Shown: positions 7,542-17,383, numbered from the stretch's first letter. The stretch is 64,000 nucleotides of DNA from Hahellaceae bacterium (GCA_024234575.1 JACKOB010000002.1:744001-808000); one strand, 5' to 3'. Numbers and translations are program-made. The notes: generated from the sequence alone by a model not told the origin.

Positions 7542-9278
7542 ATGAGCACTGTAAAACATTCATCGCTTGAACACCGGCTTGCCGCACACTTGCACACGAT
7601 CTATCCACACCTGGATGCGGCCGCATTGGCCAGCGAATGCCTGCTGACAATGCATCTTGAAGAAGGGGCAGCAACGCCCCCACCCCATCAAAACCTGTGG
7701 TCAGAGCAGGATATAATGGGCATCAGTTATGGTGACAGTATTCGCTGTGAAGGTGAGATGCCGTTGCAAACACTCACGGATTTTTTGAAAACCCACTTTA
7801 ACGATAGTTTAACCACGCTACACATACTGCCGTTTTTTCCCTACAGCTCGGACGATGGTTTTAGTGTGATGGATTACACCAACGTCAATGCTGCCCTCGG
7901 CGACTGGAACCATATATCCCGGCTGACTCAGTCTTTCAAAGTAATGAGCGATCTGGTTATCAATCACTGCTCCAGCCGCAGTCTATGGTTTGATAACTTT
8001 CGGCACAATCTTGAACCTGGCGCCAGCTATTTTCGTTGTGTACCTGCAGACACAGATACCAGCATGGTGGTCCGGCCAAGAACATCGCCTTTACTGCGCG
8101 AAGTGCAAACAAATAACGGTATAAAGTATGTCTGGTGCACATTCAGTCACGATCAGGTCGACCTGAACTTCGAAAGCCCTGCCGTGCTATTCGAGTTCCT
8201 GCGTATTATCAAGCTCTACCTGGACAAAGGGATTCGCTGGTTTCGTCTTGATGCCGTTGCCTTTCTGTGGAAGATACCGGGCACAAACTGCATCAACCTG
8301 CCCCAAACCCACGAAGTCATCCGCTTGTTACGCCTGTTGATAGAACACTACGCGCCAGATGCCGTCATCATCACCGAAACCAATATACCCAATCATGAAA
8401 ACCTTACCTATTTTGGTAATGCCAATGAAGCCCACCTGATTTACAACTTCTCGTTGCCACCGTTGCTGATCAATACGTTGATCACAGGTGACTGCACGCA
8501 CCTTAAAAACTGGCTGATGACAATGCCACCGGCACAAAACGGCACAACTTATCTTAATTTTATTGCGTCTCATGATGGCGTGGGATTAAGACCCACCGAA
8601 GGATTATTAAGTGACTGGGAGCTCAACACGCTAATCACCACCATGCAGCGATTTGGCGGTAAAATCAGCTCGCGTTCCGGCCCTGATGGCGCCCCCAAGC
8701 CTTATGAAATGAATATCAGTTTATGGAGCGCTCTTAGCGGCAGTGTTCGCGTTGGACCAGACAGCTGGCACTTTGCCCGTTATATCTGCGCGCACACCAT
8801 CATGCTGGCACTGGAAGGCATTCCGGCATTTTATATTCACAGCCTCATTGCCACAGAAAACGATTACGAGCGAATCGAACACACAGGGCATTTTCGCTCA
8901 ATTAACCGGCATGTCTGGGACAAAAACCTGCTAGAAGATGCCCTCGCCAGCGATACGCACCACAGCCGGGTCGCCAGCCGGCTAAAAGAGCTTATCCATA
9001 TCAGACGCCAGCAAAGTGCCTTTCACCCCAACGCTACCCAATATGTCCTGCACCTTGGTGAAGGCATTTTTGCTTTCTGGCGGCAAAGTCTTGATGGCAA
9101 ACAAAGCATTTTCGCACTGCACAATATCAGCGATCAGGCGCAATGCATCAACATGGCGGAATTAAACCTGCTGTCGACCGATACCTGGACAGATCTTATT
9201 TCAGGCACTGCGTTTCACGATCACCATTGCACCCTCACCCTAACGCCCTACCAGTGCCTATGGCTTGCTAACTGCTAA
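7542..9278 (+). CDS. GH13_18 phosphorylase, probably glucosylglycerate phosphorylase
   Basis: This 578-residue alpha-amylase-superfamily enzyme is of the sucrose-phosphorylase type. Catalytic residues can be placed: nucleophile Asp237 in WFRLDAVAFLWK, acid/base Glu279 in VIITETNIPN, and transition-state Asp345 in ASHDGVG. GH13 subfamily 18 includes sucrose and glucosylglycerate phosphorylases. Because the gene sits in an operon that makes glucosylglycerate and carries a glycerate kinase, I infer cleavage of glucosylglycerate with phosphate to glucose-1-phosphate and glycerate. Sucrose phosphorylase is the alternative. Confidence 0.82.
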   Translation: MSTVKHSSLEHRLAAHLHTIYPHLDAAALASECLLTMHLEEGAATPPPHQNLWSEQDIMGISYGDSIRCEGEMPLQTLTDFLKTHFNDSLTTLHILPFFPYSSDDGFSVMDYTNVNAALGDWNHISRLTQSFKVMSDLVINHCSSRSLWFDNFRHNLEPGASYFRCVPADTDTSMVVRPRTSPLLREVQTNNGIKYVWCTFSHDQVDLNFESPAVLFEFLRIIKLYLDKGIRWFRLDAVAFLWKIPGTNCINLPQTHEVIRLLRLLIEHYAPDAVIITETNIPNHENLTYFGNANEAHLIYNFSLPPLLINTLITGDCTHLKNWLMTMPPAQNGTTYLNFIASHDGVGLRPTEGLLSDWELNTLITTMQRFGGKISSRSGPDGAPKPYEMNISLWSALSGSVRVGPDSWHFARYICAHTIMLALEGIPAFYIHSLIATENDYERIEHTGHFRSINRHVWDKNLLEDALASDTHHSRVASRLKELIHIRRQQSAFHPNATQYVLHLGEGIFAFWRQSLDGKQSIFALHNISDQAQCINMAELNLLSTDTWTDLISGTAFHDHHCTLTLTPYQCLWLANC

Positions 9279-9424
9279 CCGGGTAAATAGCCTAATCCGC
9301 CACTGATTAGTGGTAAATGTGAGTGGGTAACCGATTTTCGTGCAATTTATCAGGTATACTCCGGTACTTTCTTTCTCCCATTGTGCTTTGTTCGCCAAGA
9401 ATAAGGTCAGGTAACCGTGACTTA

Positions 9425-10537
9425 GTGACTATAACTTCCGCCGAACAACTAAAAACAAAAAAGAATTCGCTGATCGCCAACTACGCGAAACCCGACAACA
9501 AAACAGCAACGATTCAACTGATTAATACTTTGGGCCCGTTTTTTCTCCTGTGGTACCTGGCCATCCTGTCACTTGATGTTTCCTGGTGGCTGACAGGCGG
9601 CTGTATTGCGCTGCTCATATTGTTTTTATTACGTATTTTTACCCTGATGCATGATGCCGGCCACAATAGCCTGTTTGCATCAACCCCTATGAATAAACTC
9701 AGCGGCTTTATGCTCGGCGTGCTCTGTGGCATGCCCCAATACGTGTGGTCGCAAAACCACAATTATCACCACACGACAAATGGCAACTGGAGCAAGTACC
9801 GCGGGCCGCTAAGTACCCTTTCCATCACAGAATTCGCAGCGCTCTCCGAACAACAAAAGCGTTCTTATGTCACACTGCGCAAGTTTTTTAACGCACCTTT
9901 GGGGGGGTTTATGTATCTGATATTTAACCCCCGTGTTAACTGGCTGAAGGGCTGCATCAGGTTGATAAAGTTCATCCTGGCAATGAAAAAGCTCGCGCCA
10001 GAAAAAACAGTAAAGGAAATCGCCGCACTGCATGACTCGAAAGTCTGGAAAGATAACAAAGAGTTTTGGCACATGACTGCCAACAACCTCTTATTGCTGA
10101 GCATCTGGGTTCTGATGTCCTGGTGGATTGGGCCACTGGCGTTTTTTGCCATCTATTTGTCCAGTGTTTCGTTGGCCGGTGCCGGCGGCATTATTTTGTT
10201 TACCGTACAACACAACTTTAAACATGCCTATGCGGCCGACAACGAGCACTGGGATTACCATCAGGCAGCCTTGTATGGCACCAGCTACCTGAAACTTCCC
10301 AAACTCCTGCACTGGTTCACCGCCGATATCGGCTACCACCATATTCATCACTTGTCAGCGCGCATTCCTAATTACCAGTTAAAACAATGCCATGTTGCAA
10401 ACAGACATCTTTTTACCTGCGTTCCACGACTGAATCTCTCTGAAATACCGCAAGCGTTTGACTATATTCTCTGGGACAATAAAAAGCTTCGGATTATCTC
10501 TGTGGCCGAGTTTTACACACTGTATCCGGCAAGATAA
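9425..10537 (+). CDS. Membrane fatty acid desaturase
   Basis: An integral-membrane di-iron desaturase of about 370 residues. The three histidine boxes are visible: HDAGH, HNYHH and HHIHH, set among four hydrophobic segments. The C-terminal part (WFTADIGYHHIHHLSARIPNY) is typical of the acyl-lipid/acyl-CoA desaturase family that introduces double bonds into membrane lipids. I place the start at the GTG at 9425 (then TITSAEQL). A GTG at 9323 in the same frame would add 34 residues without family character. Monocistronic; convergent with the kinase gene 17 bases away. Confidence 0.85.
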   Translation: MTITSAEQLKTKKNSLIANYAKPDNKTATIQLINTLGPFFLLWYLAILSLDVSWWLTGGCIALLILFLLRIFTLMHDAGHNSLFASTPMNKLSGFMLGVLCGMPQYVWSQNHNYHHTTNGNWSKYRGPLSTLSITEFAALSEQQKRSYVTLRKFFNAPLGGFMYLIFNPRVNWLKGCIRLIKFILAMKKLAPEKTVKEIAALHDSKVWKDNKEFWHMTANNLLLLSIWVLMSWWIGPLAFFAIYLSSVSLAGAGGIILFTVQHNFKHAYAADNEHWDYHQAALYGTSYLKLPKLLHWFTADIGYHHIHHLSARIPNYQLKQCHVANRHLFTCVPRLNLSEIPQAFDYILWDNKKLRIISVAEFYTLYPAR

Positions 10538-10554
10538 CAGAGGCTAAAGGCAGC

Positions 10555-11922
10555 TCATGAAGTGCTTCTGGTATCTACAGGTATGGACAGTGTAAAAGTG
10601 CAACCCTTGTCAGCATTATTCTCTGCCGACAAACTCCCCCCCATAAACACAGCATAGTTGTAACTGGTAGCTAACCCCAGCCCAATACCTTCGTAGGCCC
10701 GCGTCGAAGACATATCTTGCTGGGTGAACACGTCAAACATACTACCGATATGGTTATCACTGATGCCTATACCCTCATCACTCACGCGACAGACCAAACG
10801 CTTTTCCCCTTGCTCATCATGAATAGAGGCGCTAACCACAACGCGGCCATTTTTAGTAAATTTAAGCGCATTATCTATCAGGTTATAAAGCATCTTTTGT
10901 ACTTTGGCTGCATCCGATTCAACACTGAGGTTCGTAATGGCATCTATTTCAAATACCAGCGAATTCTGATTAGTCTCTTTCTTGGTGACGAATTCACTTT
11001 CTAAAGACTTGAACACATCTGTCAGCACAAACCAGCTTCGCGTAAGCGTTATTCTTTCCGAAAACAATTCGGTAAACTCAAGCAGATCATCAATTTTCCG
11101 CACCAGCTCACCGGTCGACTGACGAATGTGGTCAACACAAAGCTGGCCTTTTTCCGTTAACTCCTGCCTGGCTAAAATCTGGTTAAACCCCACAATGCCG
11201 TTTAACGGTGTTTTTAATTCATGACTGATGGTCGCCAAGAACTGCGCTTTTGCCTCGCTTGCCTCCCGCGCTCTGGTTTCAGCAATCTCACGGCGCTTGA
11301 TTTCATCTTCGAGTGTTAACGCATGATCTATCACCTGGCTTTCTGATTCTTCTGTCGTGCGCAATAGACTGTTAAAACAAATGTAGACAGCCACAATAGC
11401 CATAAATGCGAATAGCCCAGCCAGATAAGGCATGGTGTCGGGAGGAGTGATATTACCCGGATGCGATTGTTTGAGAGTAAGCAGCAACGACACAACGACC
11501 AGGCAGAGCATGTACAAACAACTCACTATCGCGGCACGCCGCCCCAATAATAGCGATGTCAGTACCGGCACGGCAGGCAACACTGCCACACTATAGAAAA
11601 GCACCCCGCCATTGGTAATAAAACCACTGGTTACAATTAAGTGAAGCACCACCACGGTGACATAAGTCGGCCAAACGATGCGTTTTTTACAGCGGTACAG
11701 AGACACTGCACAAAAAATAATGATCGCCAACACCACGCTATTGATGATCTGCCGCACCAGTACGCCTTGCCAAAATGCAACCAGCGTAACTAAAGTCACC
11801 AGGCACACCAATACCCCCAGAACAATCAGGGTGTAGCGACGCCTTTTCGCTTCATAGATCTCACGTAGCGCTTGCCGTCCACGGGTATCTATAGATGCAA
11901 CGGACTGGTGCAGTATGCTCAT
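10555..11922 (-). CDS. Orphan membrane sensor histidine kinase
   Basis: The 455-residue protein has six hydrophobic segments in residues 30-185, a short coiled coil, a HisKA domain with the phospho-acceptor His234 in ATISHELKTPLNG, and a HATPase domain with the N box (MLYNLIDNALKF), G1 (VSDEGIGI) and G2 (YEGIGLGLA). The membrane region resembles the MASE-like multi-helix sensors of marine bacteria. No receiver domain or response-regulator gene is adjacent, so the partner is unknown. It likely reports on membrane state; proximity to the desaturase gene is suggestive but not proof of a link. Confidence 0.85.
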   Translation of the reverse strand: MSILHQSVASIDTRGRQALREIYEAKRRRYTLIVLGVLVCLVTLVTLVAFWQGVLVRQIINSVVLAIIIFCAVSLYRCKKRIVWPTYVTVVVLHLIVTSGFITNGGVLFYSVAVLPAVPVLTSLLLGRRAAIVSCLYMLCLVVVSLLLTLKQSHPGNITPPDTMPYLAGLFAFMAIVAVYICFNSLLRTTEESESQVIDHALTLEDEIKRREIAETRAREASEAKAQFLATISHELKTPLNGIVGFNQILARQELTEKGQLCVDHIRQSTGELVRKIDDLLEFTELFSERITLTRSWFVLTDVFKSLESEFVTKKETNQNSLVFEIDAITNLSVESDAAKVQKMLYNLIDNALKFTKNGRVVVSASIHDEQGEKRLVCRVSDEGIGISDNHIGSMFDVFTQQDMSSTRAYEGIGLGLATSYNYAVFMGGSLSAENNADKGCTFTLSIPVDTRSTS

Positions 11923-12081
11923 AAATATGAGTGTAGTGAAAGAACCGGGATTACGCCCAATTCAGCAGCATTTATGCGCCACTTAAGAAGGCCAGGCTAT
12001 CCATAACGAAACGGTAACTTCTCAGGTGTGACAGGCAAGACTATGATTGGGCATTAGCCGCTGCAAAACACGCACTCGAAT

Positions 12082-12987
12082 ATGCCTGAGAACAACGAAT
12101 CAATCAGTATTGAGACACTCGAAACAGAACTTCGCACCATCGCCGCCGATCACTTCCTTGCGGCACATACGCGCGTACCCGAGGTTTATCGGCAGCACTT
12201 CTCTTCTACAAACGCCATATTTAAAAGGCACTGGGAAAACAGGCGAGACATCCCGCAGGATATTCTCAGCATGCCGAAAACCGCTTATCGAATCGTTAAA
12301 AATACGATAAGAAAAGTAAACGCCAGTGTTACACCAGCACCGCCAAAGCTATCCGGAAAAGAACAAGCGCTGCTTGCACTGATTCAGGGGCAACTGCTGC
12401 AATTAGAACGCCTGACAGATGCCTTGCTGCAAAAAACCAGAACTTACTCTGCAGATATCGTGACGCTTGAAGCTCTCGCTGCCAAACCATTAAATAAAGA
12501 GGAACAAGCAGCCATTAACGAGTTTCTCACCCATAAAATACAAAGCTTTACCCTACCGCGAGATGGTAGCCGGGATCTGTTACTTTTTTTAACCATCGGT
12601 ATGCTGGGTAAAGGCCTCAGCCAAAAAGTCGTATTTGGCAGCTCAATTGCCACAGGCACAGCCTTGGCGCAAAGCCTCTATCTGTCTCAACAAAGCTGGT
12701 GGAGTGCGGCATGGCTGCACTGGGCGGGCTCACCTGCCTGGGTTACCGCCGCCGGGGCCACAGGTGGTGTTGCACTAACACTCTTACTGGCGCCAATAAT
12801 ATCGCCAGTAGCCGAAATGATGGTGAACCGAGTGCGAGGTGAAAAGCATCTGCATAAGCTTATAGAGCAAGTTGAAACCAACCTGCTGGATCATCGCCCA
12901 GATCGTCTTGATATTGCAGGCCTGTTTGCCAGCTACGCACAATTGGCACCAGACCTTATACAAGTGTTGCGAAATCTGCGAGGTTAG
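12082..12987 (+). CDS. Hypothetical membrane-associated protein
   Basis: I do not recognise the 301-residue product. The N-terminal half is charged and helical, with a likely coiled coil near residues 95-130 (LIQGQLLQLERLTDALLQ). The second half has hydrophobic segments around residues 165-215 and 220-245 (VTAAGATGGVALTLLLAPII), followed by a soluble C-terminal tail. There is no signal peptide and no strong ribosome site before the ATG. It stands alone between the divergent kinase gene and the PEP-CTERM gene. Confidence 0.6.
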   Translation: MPENNESISIETLETELRTIAADHFLAAHTRVPEVYRQHFSSTNAIFKRHWENRRDIPQDILSMPKTAYRIVKNTIRKVNASVTPAPPKLSGKEQALLALIQGQLLQLERLTDALLQKTRTYSADIVTLEALAAKPLNKEEQAAINEFLTHKIQSFTLPRDGSRDLLLFLTIGMLGKGLSQKVVFGSSIATGTALAQSLYLSQQSWWSAAWLHWAGSPAWVTAAGATGGVALTLLLAPIISPVAEMMVNRVRGEKHLHKLIEQVETNLLDHRPDRLDIAGLFASYAQLAPDLIQVLRNLRG

Positions 12988-13304
12988 CCATTACCTCAAC
13001 CAATACAATACCTGCTCATTTTGCATTCTTGACACATATGTCAAATTTATTTACATCTCACCAGTGCGATAGATCCATTTCGCTGACGATTCAACAACCA
13101 AAGCTTGCAAACCGGTTTCACATCTAGCGTAGACTCTAAAAAATTGAGCATTACGTCACATTTCTAGATACCTGTGTCATGATTCTTTACACTTCAAAAA
13201 TTCACCTTTGCTATCTGCTAACTTATCCGCCTGTTTTAACTACTATTACACTGCCTGGCATTATATTTGCTTTGTTAGCTCCATTGATTTTAGGAGAATT
13301 CAAG
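12988..13304 (+). promoter_or_regulatory. Intergenic region with an inverted repeat, upstream of the sigma-54 promoter
   Basis: This 317-base gap holds no gene. An inverted repeat TTGACA-cata-TGTCAA lies at 13029-13044, about 230 bases upstream of the sigma-54 promoter at 13256-13271. That is a plausible distance for an enhancer bound by an activator such as PrsR, but the assignment is speculative. An alternative in-frame start at 13179 lies upstream of the promoter and is therefore unlikely. Confidence 0.35.
13256..13271 (+). promoter_or_regulatory. Sigma-54 (-24/-12) promoter
   Basis: TGGCAT-N5-TTGCT matches the RpoN consensus TGGCAC-N5-TTGCW with the invariant GG and GC separated by ten bases (GG 13257-13258, GC 13269-13270). 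Transcription would begin near 13282, leaving a short leader with AGGAGA (13292-13297) before the ATG at 13305. PEP-CTERM genes in exosortase A bacteria are commonly under RpoN and the PrsK/PrsR pair, so the position makes biological sense. Confidence 0.7.
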
Positions 13305-14069
13305 ATGTTGAAAAAAATGATTGTTGCTACGGCCGCGTTTATCGCTCTGCCAGCACTCGCAGGAACACAAACCTGGAATTTGAATGACGGATCATTCAAC
13401 TATTCTGGAAACGGCAACACCATGACTATCAATGGTGCCAACAGCAACAATTTAGGTATTACTGGCTGGTCAGATACAGGCAGTAATAATAGTATCGAAA
13501 CAGGTAAACTAACATACAATAGTGACTGGGGTTTGATGCTGCAAAATCAAAATGAACCCGATCGCGCCCCTGACCACTCCATCGACAATATCAACAATGG
13601 CGATTTTGATATGGTGTTGTTGTCTTTCGATACAGCAATTGACTTGGAAGGTTTTAGAATAGGTTGGGCGAAAGAAGGGTCTAGAAGTCAAGCAGATATA
13701 TCTGTCGCTGCGTACACTGGCACAGGCAGCTTTGCTTTTTCTTCGTCAGATACCTGGAGTAGCCTTACAAGCTCTAACTGGAGCGGCGTAGGGCGTTATA
13801 GCAACGTTGGTGCCACTAATTACCAAGCAGTCAACACAGACATTATTTCTAAGTATTGGTTAATTGGCGCATATAACCCCGTATTTGATACCCCAACTCA
13901 GGGGGCATGGAGCAGCAACAACGACGGCTTCAAGTTAGCATCAGTCACTGGTCAAACCTATACACCAACCACGACTACCAATGTACCTGAACCCGGCACC
14001 ATAGCCATTTTAGCCTCTGGTCTGTTGGGATTGTTTGCAACAAGACGCAGTAAGCAAGCGGGTCTATAA
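13305..14069 (+). CDS. PEP-CTERM sorting-domain protein
   Basis: A secreted protein of 254 residues. It has a signal peptide (MLKKMIVATAAFIALPALAG), a Gly/Ser/Asn-rich beta domain, and a C-terminal sorting signal: VPEPGT, a hydrophobic helix (IAILASGLLGLFA) and a basic tail (TRRSKQ). Such proteins are cleaved by exosortase/archaeosortase-like enzymes and released or attached to extracellular polymer. The start at 13305 is supported by AGGAGA seven bases upstream and by the sigma-54 promoter between this ATG and the earlier in-frame start at 13179. The next gene encodes PrsT of the same export system. Confidence 0.88.
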   Translation: MLKKMIVATAAFIALPALAGTQTWNLNDGSFNYSGNGNTMTINGANSNNLGITGWSDTGSNNSIETGKLTYNSDWGLMLQNQNEPDRAPDHSIDNINNGDFDMVLLSFDTAIDLEGFRIGWAKEGSRSQADISVAAYTGTGSFAFSSSDTWSSLTSSNWSGVGRYSNVGATNYQAVNTDIISKYWLIGAYNPVFDTPTQGAWSSNNDGFKLASVTGQTYTPTTTTNVPEPGTIAILASGLLGLFATRRSKQAGL

Positions 14070-14088
14070 TTGAGGCAAACCTCTGCGT

Positions 14089-14116
14089 AAAAAGGCGAAC
14101 CAGGTTCGCCTTTTTT
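14089..14116 (+). terminator. Rho-independent terminator
   Basis: A stem of AAAAAGGCGAA with its complement TTCGCCTTTTT encloses a CCAGG loop and ends in a run of T. It lies 20 bases after the PEP-CTERM gene and separates it from the TPR protein gene. Confidence 0.85.
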
Positions 14117-14151
14117 ATTGCCTATAATTTTTACTCGGATAGCTAAACACC

Positions 14152-16986
14152 ATGAAGCTTTACCCTTCTGTCATACTTACCATCGCCTTCACCTTTGCAA
14201 CCACGCATTCTTGGGCTGAAACGCCCACCGAAAAAAACGAAGCCGTCGCCAACAGTCAAACAATCGACAACTATGAATTGGCCGCCAAAGCATTTGCCGA
14301 AAATAAGCCGAATGATGCGTTCATTTATCTAAAAAATGCACTGCAACAAAACCCTCGACATTTACCATCCAAACTTCTGCTCAGTCAGGTCTATTTTGAT
14401 GCATGGAATATTCCAGCAACGGAAGAAGAGCTGCGCGAGTCGCTAGATCTTGGCGCTGATATCAATCTGGTGCTGCCATTGCTTGGTCAAACGCTGATTA
14501 TGCAGCGTAAAGTTGATGCGCTGCTGGCGCTGGAGAAATACAGTAAAGACTTCAATCGACAAACCCAGTTCGAATGGGCGCTGTTAAAAGGGCAGGCTTA
14601 TCTCATCCGTAAGGACGAGACGATGGCGCAAATGCAGTTTGAAAACGCACTGGCAATATCCCCTAAGGATGTGCGTGCGATCAATACGATGGCAACGCTG
14701 TATTTGCAGTTGGGCTGGTTTGACAAAGCTGGTCACCTCATCACGCAATCCATGGATATAGACCCCAAAAATGAAAAAACATGGGTGATTAAAGGTGAGC
14801 TGGCATTAGCACAAAACAAACCCAATGATGCGTTAGCGGCGTTCAATCAGGCTTTTACGATCGATAGCTACGACCCCCGCGTCTTACGAAACCTGGCAAC
14901 AACGCACCTGAAACTGAAAAACTTTACCGAGACGCAAACCTATATTGACCTGACGCTTGCTCAGTCTCCTTCAGACCCGGCTGCCACACTCATTAATGCC
15001 TGGCTGCTCATGTCAGATAATAACGAGGCGATGGCCCAGCAATCTTTGGCTGACCTCAGCGCGAAGTTATCATTGCTGGATGAGTCTGAGCTTTCAGAAG
15101 ACCTGTCGCTGCTGTTTGTGCAAAGCGCGGCGGAGTACATTCAGGGGAACTATGAGAAAGCACGCCAGCATCTGGAAGCCTACCTAGCGAAAGCACCCTC
15201 GGATATCGGTGCCATTCGCATGCTAACGGATATATACGTTAAGACGAACGTGCCTCGTAAAGCAGCAGAACTGTTAGAAAGTAAACGGTCGGTGATTTCA
15301 GGAGATATCGAACTTTCAGCCAAACTGATACAGCTTTATATTGCTGACAACAAGTTGCTGCAGGCAGAGCAGCTTCTGGCATCAATGAAGCTGAAGCTGC
15401 CCGATAATATTTACCTGACCTACCTCGAAGCCCAGATAGAGGCCGCCCGTCACCGTCCCAAACAGGCCCTGGCGATTCTTAACAGACACCAGCTTGGCAA
15501 AGATGAGCCTTTTAGATACTCGTTATTAAAAGGCCAACTGCAATTGCAGCTTAATGATTTAAACGCAGCAAAAGCCACCGCAGAGCGGATTATTGCCAGT
15601 AAAGTCGATAACAACGATGCCCTCAACTTTATTGCAGCGGTACTGATTAAAAACAACCAGTTAGATAGTGCTCTACCATATATTGACCGCGCATTAAGCA
15701 CGAACAACCAGGACGTCAGTGCGCGTTTTAATAAAGCGATTATTCTGAAATCCCAAGGAAAGCTCATTGAAGCAGAAAACATGCTCAACGAGATTCTAAC
15801 GCAGAATAAACAGCATACTCCCACCCTCATCCTGCTCGCCCGCAATGACACGCAGGCAGGAAAATACGAAAACGCGATCAGCCGCATCAATCAGATTCTG
15901 GTTTATGACCCTAATAATACATCCGCACTGGAAACCAAACTTGTCATTTACAAACAACAACAGAACTGGAAAGAGGCCCTCGCCACCGCGCAGCAATTAA
16001 ACCAGCTGGATCGACTGAATGCCGATTATCTTACCGAAAATATCCAGCTGCTAATTCGCCTGCAACGCTACGGGGATACAGAGCGCTATCAAAAAATTCT
16101 ATTTGGGCTGTGGAGCAACGAGCCTGAGCAGCTTCGATTTCTCGCGCAGCTACAGGTATCCAGCAGGCATCTCGAAGCGGCCATCCAGACGCTGCAGAAG
16201 GCAGCCGATCTCAACAGCAAGTCGCTGCCCATACAGCTCGAACTTAGCCAGCTGTATTTTATCAGCGGCAACACCCAGGCAGCCCAACAGCAATTAGAAA
16301 GCGCAGAAGCAAAGTTTGGTAAAACGGCCAATATTTATCTATTGCGAGGCGATATCGCCCAAAGAGAAAAACAACTCGAAAGCGCCAGGCAACAATACTT
16401 GGCTGCACTGAATCTGGATGCTGACAACACAACCGCCATCATTAACCTCTACCAACTAACCCTCAAGGGCGTGGGTGAAACAGAGTTTACCACCATGCTG
16501 GAGACACGCGTGAAAGATGCGGATGCGCCGCACTGGATGCGCAAACTACTGGCAGACAGCTACTTAAATCAGGGTAATTTTGCCGCCGCACAGAAGCATT
16601 ACGAACGGCTCATCGCTATCCCTGATCTGGCAAAAGATTCTTCCATTCTTAATAACCTGGCGAATATTTACAGCGCGACAGACCTGTCAAAAGCTTTGAA
16701 AACGGCGCAAAAGGGATTGGAATCAGATAAGAAAAATCCGGCACTGTTGGATACGCTGGGTTGGATTCTGGCCCGTCAGGGGCAGTTTAATGACGCCTTA
16801 CCGTACTTGCGCGAAGCCTACAGCTTCAATGCCAGCAACCACGAAGTGCGCTACCACATCGGCTACACATTACTCAAACTGGACCGGAAAACTGAAGCGA
16901 TCGCAGAGTTGAAAGCCGCCGTCGACGGCGGCCCAACCTTTGCCGAATATAACGCAGCCAAAGCCCTGCTGGATTCTATTCAGTAG
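14152..16986 (+). CDS. prsT: PEP-CTERM system TPR-repeat protein PrsT
   Basis: A 944-residue exported TPR protein. The signal peptide ends near residue 22 (THSWA, then ETPTEK). About twenty tetratricopeptide repeats follow, with the typical W/L-G-Y-A-P spacing (for example IDPKNEKTWVIKGELALAQ and KKNPALLDTLGWILARQG). Length, start and order match the PrsT family, which accompanies exosortase A and exopolysaccharide loci. The usual family member is annotated as a lipoprotein, but here I see no lipobox Cys. It is probably a periplasmic scaffold for exopolysaccharide export or PEP-CTERM sorting. The exosortase itself is not in this window. Confidence 0.82.
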   Translation: MKLYPSVILTIAFTFATTHSWAETPTEKNEAVANSQTIDNYELAAKAFAENKPNDAFIYLKNALQQNPRHLPSKLLLSQVYFDAWNIPATEEELRESLDLGADINLVLPLLGQTLIMQRKVDALLALEKYSKDFNRQTQFEWALLKGQAYLIRKDETMAQMQFENALAISPKDVRAINTMATLYLQLGWFDKAGHLITQSMDIDPKNEKTWVIKGELALAQNKPNDALAAFNQAFTIDSYDPRVLRNLATTHLKLKNFTETQTYIDLTLAQSPSDPAATLINAWLLMSDNNEAMAQQSLADLSAKLSLLDESELSEDLSLLFVQSAAEYIQGNYEKARQHLEAYLAKAPSDIGAIRMLTDIYVKTNVPRKAAELLESKRSVISGDIELSAKLIQLYIADNKLLQAEQLLASMKLKLPDNIYLTYLEAQIEAARHRPKQALAILNRHQLGKDEPFRYSLLKGQLQLQLNDLNAAKATAERIIASKVDNNDALNFIAAVLIKNNQLDSALPYIDRALSTNNQDVSARFNKAIILKSQGKLIEAENMLNEILTQNKQHTPTLILLARNDTQAGKYENAISRINQILVYDPNNTSALETKLVIYKQQQNWKEALATAQQLNQLDRLNADYLTENIQLLIRLQRYGDTERYQKILFGLWSNEPEQLRFLAQLQVSSRHLEAAIQTLQKAADLNSKSLPIQLELSQLYFISGNTQAAQQQLESAEAKFGKTANIYLLRGDIAQREKQLESARQQYLAALNLDADNTTAIINLYQLTLKGVGETEFTTMLETRVKDADAPHWMRKLLADSYLNQGNFAAAQKHYERLIAIPDLAKDSSILNNLANIYSATDLSKALKTAQKGLESDKKNPALLDTLGWILARQGQFNDALPYLREAYSFNASNHEVRYHIGYTLLKLDRKTEAIAELKAAVDGGPTFAEYNAAKALLDSIQ

Positions 16987-16989
16987 GTG

Positions 16990-17292
16990 CTAGCTAACAT
17001 AAAACTCGGCCACACGACGCTCGGATCGCAGCGGCCCCACTATCGGTTTAACGGCCTCGTGCACAGGGTGCGTTTCGTAAACCGCTAACGCTGCCTCATC
17101 TTCATAATCAACGATCATGCAGACTTCTGAAGCATCGGCTATGGGGGACACATTAACCCCCACCTGAATCGCTAACATGCCTGGTATTTTTCCGCGCATG
17201 GATTCTAGCGCCGTTTTAATTGTCGCCGCATCAGATTCTCTTTGCGGTTGATCGACCGCCTTTAAACGCCACAAAACCACTCTTCTGTACAT
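16990..17292 (-). CDS. Dabb (stress-responsive A/B barrel) family protein
   Basis: A 100-residue ferredoxin-like dimeric alpha/beta-barrel protein. The start is the ATG at 17292 (MYRRVVLWRLK), preceded by GGAAAT. The strand RRVVLWRLK, the central VGVNVSP and the C-terminal HPVHEAVKPIVGPL follow the Dabb pattern. Biochemical roles in the family vary and are mostly unknown. It follows eda on the same strand at 91 bases and may be read through from it. Confidence 0.75.
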   Translation of the reverse strand: MYRRVVLWRLKAVDQPQRESDAATIKTALESMRGKIPGMLAIQVGVNVSPIADASEVCMIVDYEDEAALAVYETHPVHEAVKPIVGPLRSERRVAEFYVS

Positions 17293-17383
17293 GGTTATTT
17301 CCTTCGAATTTGAAAACGGGGAATCATAACATGATCTGACCATGCCACAAGAAACAGGTCTGTGGGCAACAACCGCTTTTTGC

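Noticed and set aside
13179..13304. Extended N-terminus for the PEP-CTERM protein
   Set aside because: The sigma-54 promoter lies inside this stretch, and a strong ribosome site plus signal peptide begin at 13305.
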